From Syntrophomonadaceae bacterium (GTDB lineage Bacteria > Bacillota > Ch66 > Ch109), in contig JAAYQE010000008.1 in assembly GCA_012519455.1 (NCBI GenBank), forward strand, positions 1 through 32,346: a stretch of DNA of 32,346 nt, read 5' to 3'. The number at the start of each line of letters is the position of its first letter. Within the stretch, counting starts at the first letter, position 1. Under the pieces are notes generated by a model. The model was not told the DNA's origin. It searched no databases and saw only the letters and a list, made by a program, of their open reading frames with translations. Made by a program: the position numbers and the translations under genes. Of the stretch, positions 28,005 through 32,346 are shown piece after piece.

Positions 28005-28787
28005 TTACTCCCCGTAAATTTTCTTTTTCCGGCGACTTAATCGACCACGGAGCCGTAGAATAGCCTTGGTATGTAATTGCGAAATTCGAGATTCTGATAA
28101 GCCTATCACCGCTCCAATTTCTTTAAGTGTTAATTGTTCATAATAATAGAGCGAAATGACCAAGCGTTCTCTCTCGGGTAGTTTATCAATTGCTTCTATT
28201 AACAGGGCTTTTGTTTCTTCGTACTCTAAGCGCACGGTAATTTCTTCTAAACGAGAATCCTCTATCGTATCCATTATGCGTAACGAATCATTCTCAGATG
28301 CCTCACCCGGCCATAAATCTTCCAGGTAATAAAGGGAGGTATAACTAACTTCTTGCAGCATCTTTTCATATTGATTCAAAGATAAATCTAAAGCTTGGGC
28401 CATTTCTTGATCTGTCGCGCTTCGACCCAAATCCTGTTCTAATTCAAGATAAGTTCTTTCCAACATACGAGTTTTCTGCCGAATCGATTGGGGTACCCAA
28501 TCCATAGAACGTAGCCCATCTAAAATGGCCCCACGAATCCGGGTGGTTGCATAGGTTTCGAACTTTACGCCTCGAGATAAGTCGTATTTTTCAATCGCAT
28601 CCAGCAAACCAAAAACGCCAAATCCTGTCAAATCATCCAATTCTACGCGCGTAGACAAACGAAGACTTAACCGACCGGCTACTCGATGCACCAGGTAAAC
28701 ATAATGAATAATCAGTTTTTCTCTCGCTGCCACGTCCTTCTGTTGTTTATAGCGTAGCCATAATTGTTCGATTTTAGGTTCACCCAT
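28005..28787 (-). CDS. sigD: FliA/WhiG family RNA polymerase sigma factor (sigma-D)
   Basis: 260 aa; DDLTGFGVFGLLDAIEKYDLSRGVKFETYATTRIRGAILDGLRSMDWVPQSIRQKTR, and LKEIGAVIGLSESRISQLHTKAILRLR. Confidence 0.95.
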   Translation of the reverse strand: MGEPKIEQLWLRYKQQKDVAAREKLIIHYVYLVHRVAGRLSLRLSTRVELDDLTGFGVFGLLDAIEKYDLSRGVKFETYATTRIRGAILDGLRSMDWVPQSIRQKTRMLERTYLELEQDLGRSATDQEMAQALDLSLNQYEKMLQEVSYTSLYYLEDLWPGEASENDSLRIMDTIEDSRLEEITVRLEYEETKALLIEAIDKLPERERLVISLYYYEQLTLKEIGAVIGLSESRISQLHTKAILRLRGRLSRRKKKIYGE

Positions 28788-28790
28788 AAT

Positions 28791-29276
28791 CTAAACAATC
28801 CTCTCACCATGCTCGATTGTACGAATCGAAAGTTTACCGGTCTCGGTCCAGAAATGAATCGTACGACCATAGCTGCCTCCAACATCGGTATAAATTAATT
28901 TAATCTTTTCCTGCCTGAGTACCTCTTGTACTGCCTTCGCATTACGCTCTCCAATCCGCATGATATCACTAGAACCAGGGAAACTAAACATTTGGGCTCC
29001 ACCAGCAATTTTAGCTACCACTCTACTTAAATTAGCGCCCATCCCCGACATCTCTTTTAATAACGCTAGAATAGCGGTATCGGCAAACTTAGCTTTATTA
29101 TCGGTTTTGCGCGCCTGTTCGCTTGAAGGCAACATCACATGCGCTAATCCTCCTATCTTGGTCACTGGATCCCAAAGGCAGACGCCTACACATGACCCTA
29201 AACCAGCGGTCATTAAAATACCTGGGTTGATTGCGGTTTTATAATCAGCCATACCTACCTGAATCACTTTCGACAT
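28791..29276 (-). CDS. cheD: Chemoreceptor glutamine deamidase CheD
   Basis: 161 aa; TAGLGSCVGVCLWDPVTKIGGLAHVMLPSS, AKIAGGAQMF. Confidence 0.96.
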   Translation of the reverse strand: MSKVIQVGMADYKTAINPGILMTAGLGSCVGVCLWDPVTKIGGLAHVMLPSSEQARKTDNKAKFADTAILALLKEMSGMGANLSRVVAKIAGGAQMFSFPGSSDIMRIGERNAKAVQEVLRQEKIKLIYTDVGGSYGRTIHFWTETGKLSIRTIEHGERIV

Positions 29277-29896
29277 TAAACATTCACCCCAAGTCGTTCC
29301 AGAATCGTGTTTAAAGAACCCGGTTCCGGTAGTAAAAAAAGATGGCCTACTACCTGCTGATTGTCTTCGCTAAACTCGGTTTCAATTACCAGAGCGTGAT
29401 CGCCAATCACTCCCAGGGTATAAATCACCGCGCTTAAAATTGCTCCGGCCATATCAGTAGCTAGAGAAGGAACGGAAGGATAAATGTCTAGACCAGTAAA
29501 CATCGTCAGCGAATTAAGATAAGTTGCGACCAGGATATTGCCCACTTCTTTAAGGGCGGAATGTTCCATTTCTCCTAATTTTTGTGTCGATCCAATTGAT
29601 AGCCCCATTAACATATCAGCAAGAGTAAGAGCACTGCTCAAGGGTAAAACGAAAAGCATACCACCAGGCGCTTCCCCATGTAACTGTAAGTAAACCCCGA
29701 CTACCAGTTTTTCTGCTCCACCTATCACCTCGGCCACTTCCGGAAAGGGTAAAATTTTTAATTGAGGAACACTCATTTCAATCCGACGATTAATCATCAT
29801 GGATAATGAAGTAGCTGCATTCCCCGCACCTATATTCCCAATTTCTTTGAGAGCATCCATCTGTAAATCGCTTAATTGCATAAACTCATCTGCCAT
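29276..29896 (-). CDS. cheC: CheY-P phosphatase CheC
   Basis: 206 aa; two phosphatase motifs, DALKEIGNIGAGNAATSLSMMI and SALKEVGNILVATYLNSLT. Confidence 0.96.
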   Translation of the reverse strand: MADEFMQLSDLQMDALKEIGNIGAGNAATSLSMMINRRIEMSVPQLKILPFPEVAEVIGGAEKLVVGVYLQLHGEAPGGMLFVLPLSSALTLADMLMGLSIGSTQKLGEMEHSALKEVGNILVATYLNSLTMFTGLDIYPSVPSLATDMAGAILSAVIYTLGVIGDHALVIETEFSEDNQQVVGHLFLLPEPGSLNTILERLGVNV

Positions 29897-29930
29897 GTAT
29901 GTTTAACACCTCGCTCCCCATTAACGAGGA

Positions 29931-30392
29931 TTATTTAAAACCTTCTATTCCAAGGACCTGGGCAATGTCCAACAAAATCAACAATTGCCCTTCTTTCTTA
30001 CCTATCCCTTGAATATACTGAGTTTTCATCGTAGTTACCACCGACGAAGGAGGTTCGATATCGGATAAATACAGGCGCTGTACTTCCCATACGCTGTCTA
30101 CCACTATCCCTGCGGTAATATCTTGTACTTTTACTATAATAATTCGGGTCCGGTCGGTATTAACCCGTGCCGGTAGATCAAAAAGTTTATGTAGATTAAT
30201 CACTGGGATTACATTGCCCCTTAAATTAATAACCCCTTCTATAAAGCTAAAAGCTTTAGGTACTCGCGTAATGTTTAACAAACGCTCAATCTCTTGAACT
30301 ACCAAAATATCTAGGGCATAAATTTCTCGTCCTAATTCAAAGGTCACTAGTTGTACTTCCTGATCCACAAATCTATCCTGTTCGATATCCAT
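29931..30392 (-). CDS. cheW: Chemotaxis coupling protein CheW
   Basis: 153 aa; LVTFELGREIYALDILVVQEIERLLNITRVPKAFSFIEGVINLRGNVIPVINLHK. Confidence 0.96.
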   Translation of the reverse strand: MDIEQDRFVDQEVQLVTFELGREIYALDILVVQEIERLLNITRVPKAFSFIEGVINLRGNVIPVINLHKLFDLPARVNTDRTRIIIVKVQDITAGIVVDSVWEVQRLYLSDIEPPSSVVTTMKTQYIQGIGKKEGQLLILLDIAQVLGIEGFK

Positions 30393-30410
30393 TTTATCCC
30401 CCCTACCATA

Positions 30411-32346
30411 CTAAAATAAAGTTCCAACATCTAAAATTAAAGAAACTTGTCCGTTCCCCAGGATAGTAGCTCCGGTGAGACCAGGAATACCGCCGAGTAG
30501 TTTGCCAAGAGATTTAATCACGATTTCTTCCTGCCCAATTAAGGCGTCAACTACTAAACCGGCCTGGCCGTCTCCTTTACGTACGACAACTACGTAAAAT
30601 ACGTCTAAATCTGACGTATAGTCTGGCACCTCTAATAATCGATGCATACGTACAATCGGTAAAACATTACCTCTTAAGATGACAACCTCCTGGTTTTGAA
30701 CTAGTTTTATATTAGCAGAGGATATGGCCATCGTTTCGTCTACCGCAGCCAAGGGTACGGCATATGTTTCTTGGCCTACTTTAACTAGTAAAGCTTGTAT
30801 AATGGCTAAGGTTAAGGGTAAACGAATGACAAATCGAGAACCTAGGCCTTTTTTGCTTTCTACCGAAATAGTTCCGCTGAGTGATTCAATCTTAGAGCGA
30901 ACCACATCTAGGCCAACTCCCCTTCCGGATAATTCGGTTATCTGTTGCGCAGTACTAAAACCCGGTAGAAAGATCATATTGATAATGGTGTTTTCATCAA
31001 GTTGATCGGTTTCCTTCGTTATTAAACCCCGCTCAATGGCCTGCGCCCGAACTCGCTCCACATCAATTCCCCGGCCATCGTCTTCAACCTCGATAATTAC
31101 GTTATTACCCTCGTGACAAGCGGATAAGCGAAGTAAACCTACTGTGCCCTTGCCTAACTCTCGCCGTTGATTCGGATGTTCAATCCCGTGGTCTATCGAA
31201 TTGCGTAATAAATGTACTAATGGATCACCGATTTCATCTATAACCGTACGATCCAATTCTGTCTCTTTACCCTCGATAACAAAATTTATCTCTTTGCCTA
31301 ATTCCTTAGCCAGATCCCTTACCATACGCGGAAAACGATTAAAAACTTGCTCTACCGGTACCATCCGTACTTTCATGACGATAGTATGTAAGTCGGTTAA
31401 TATCCGATCAAATTGCTCTACGGCCTCACTTAACTCTCCTAGATTATTCGCCTGACCGATTTGCCCTAAACGCGTTTTGTTGATCACCAATTCGCCCACT
31501 AGATTCATCAATTTATCCAAGCGTTCTATATCAACACGAACCGTTTGTCTCACTTTGGAGTTAAAACGAATTTCTCCAGGATGTTCTTCCGGTAAATTTT
31601 CATTAACCTCCGTGTCTACCTCTGGTAAGGTGTTTGAACCCGGAATTTCCTCTTTTTCTAAGATAAATAAGGAACACTCCCTAAGGGTAACCTCCGAGAT
31701 AATATTAATCCTTTGATTAACGGCAGCAGCATCTTCTCGCGTTACCAGAAGCAATTCAAAGCCTTCCTCAAATTGCCCCTCATCAATCTCCTGAGCCGGC
31801 GGAATACTTTTAACGATTTCCCCAATTTCCTCCAGATTGCGAAAGACCATAAAGGCACGTACCGATTTCATTAACGAATCTGGATCAATCTCCACCTTTA
31901 AATGAAAAATGTTAAACCCAGAAAGCGTAGCTTGCTCGATAACATTTAATTCAAAATCATTCAACTCTAGGGAACGAGAAGCTGAAATGACCACTTCCGG
32001 ATCTTCACTTACCGCTGCATCAACCGTTACCTTCAAATTATCGGTAGTTGCTTCCTCCAGTAACTTAACTAATTCGCCTACAGGAAGGTCATCACTTCCC
32101 CGAGCCTCTACATTATCAATCATACTCTGTAAGGTATCGAGGCACTGAAACAGGAGATCAATAATCGTATCACTTACCTCAACTTCATGCGTACGTAATC
32201 CAGAAAGAATATTTTCCATGGCATGGGTTAAATCCGCTACTTTCTCAAACCCCATGGTAGCGGCCATCCCTTTTAAGGTATGGGCCGCACGAAAAATCTC
32301 ATCCAACACCCCCACGTTTTGCGAATTACCTTCTAGTTCTAACAAC
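30411..32346 (-). CDS. cheA: Chemotaxis histidine kinase CheA, N-terminus truncated by window edge
   Basis: Hpt RAAHTLKGMAATMGF, H-box region, N-box HLLRNSIDHGIEHP, G1 VEDDGRGID, G2 LSGRGVGLDVV, C-terminal CheW-like domain. The listed start is a TTG at the edge, so the gene continues beyond. Confidence 0.96.
   Translation of the reverse strand, partial: LLELEGNSQNVGVLDEIFRAAHTLKGMAATMGFEKVADLTHAMENILSGLRTHEVEVSDTIIDLLFQCLDTLQSMIDNVEARGSDDLPVGELVKLLEEATTDNLKVTVDAAVSEDPEVVISASRSLELNDFELNVIEQATLSGFNIFHLKVEIDPDSLMKSVRAFMVFRNLEEIGEIVKSIPPAQEIDEGQFEEGFELLLVTREDAAAVNQRINIISEVTLRECSLFILEKEEIPGSNTLPEVDTEVNENLPEEHPGEIRFNSKVRQTVRVDIERLDKLMNLVGELVINKTRLGQIGQANNLGELSEAVEQFDRILTDLHTIVMKVRMVPVEQVFNRFPRMVRDLAKELGKEINFVIEGKETELDRTVIDEIGDPLVHLLRNSIDHGIEHPNQRRELGKGTVGLLRLSACHEGNNVIIEVEDDGRGIDVERVRAQAIERGLITKETDQLDENTIINMIFLPGFSTAQQITELSGRGVGLDVVRSKIESLSGTISVESKKGLGSRFVIRLPLTLAIIQALLVKVGQETYAVPLAAVDETMAISSANIKLVQNQEVVILRGNVLPIVRMHRLLEVPDYTSDLDVFYVVVVRKGDGQAGLVVDALIGQEEIVIKSLGKLLGGIPGLTGATILGNGQVSLILDVGTLF

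Noticed and set aside
1-32346. Search for defence systems, transposons, integrases, tRNAs, rRNA, toxin-antitoxin pairs
   Set aside because: No matching proteins, inverted-repeat-flanked ORFs or RNA genes were recognised; nearly all sequence is accounted for by core genes.

Overview
The window is a single co-oriented (minus-strand) block of about 32 kb from a Firmicutes/Clostridia-type chromosome. Read in the direction of transcription (right to left) it contains: cheA (5'-truncated at the window edge)-cheW-cheC-cheD-sigD/fliA-fapA (DUF342)-small hydrophilic ORF-SwrB/YlxL-like locus-rpsB-tsf-pyrH-frr-single-PASTA-like ORF-uppS-cdsA-AI-2E/YtvI-like permease-dxr-rseP-ispG-proS-mgtC-polC-rimP-nusA-ylxR-ylxQ-infB-rbfA-nrnA-truB-ribF-rpsO-pnp (truncated). 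The gene order closely follows the Bacillus subtilis che/sigD to rpsO/pnpA supercluster, so this is mostly core housekeeping DNA. I see no mobile element, CRISPR array, tRNA or rRNA. The most notable deviations are: (1) a PolC that appears to lack the whole DEDDh 3'-5' exonuclease insertion while keeping what looks like a complete PHP metal-ligand set; (2) a SwrB/DUF6115-like gene split in two by a clean one-base frameshift; (3) a rimP-nusA leader with a near-consensus promoter, a 14-codon upstream ORF with a strong RBS, and an 11-bp perfect hairpin overlapping that ORF; (4) an 18-bp tandem repeat encoding an acidic ETDYEE-type tail on NusA; (5) a free-standing single PASTA-like mini-protein followed by a terminator-like hairpin before uppS. 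No evidence of a wholly new multi-gene system was found; the findings below are graded accordingly.
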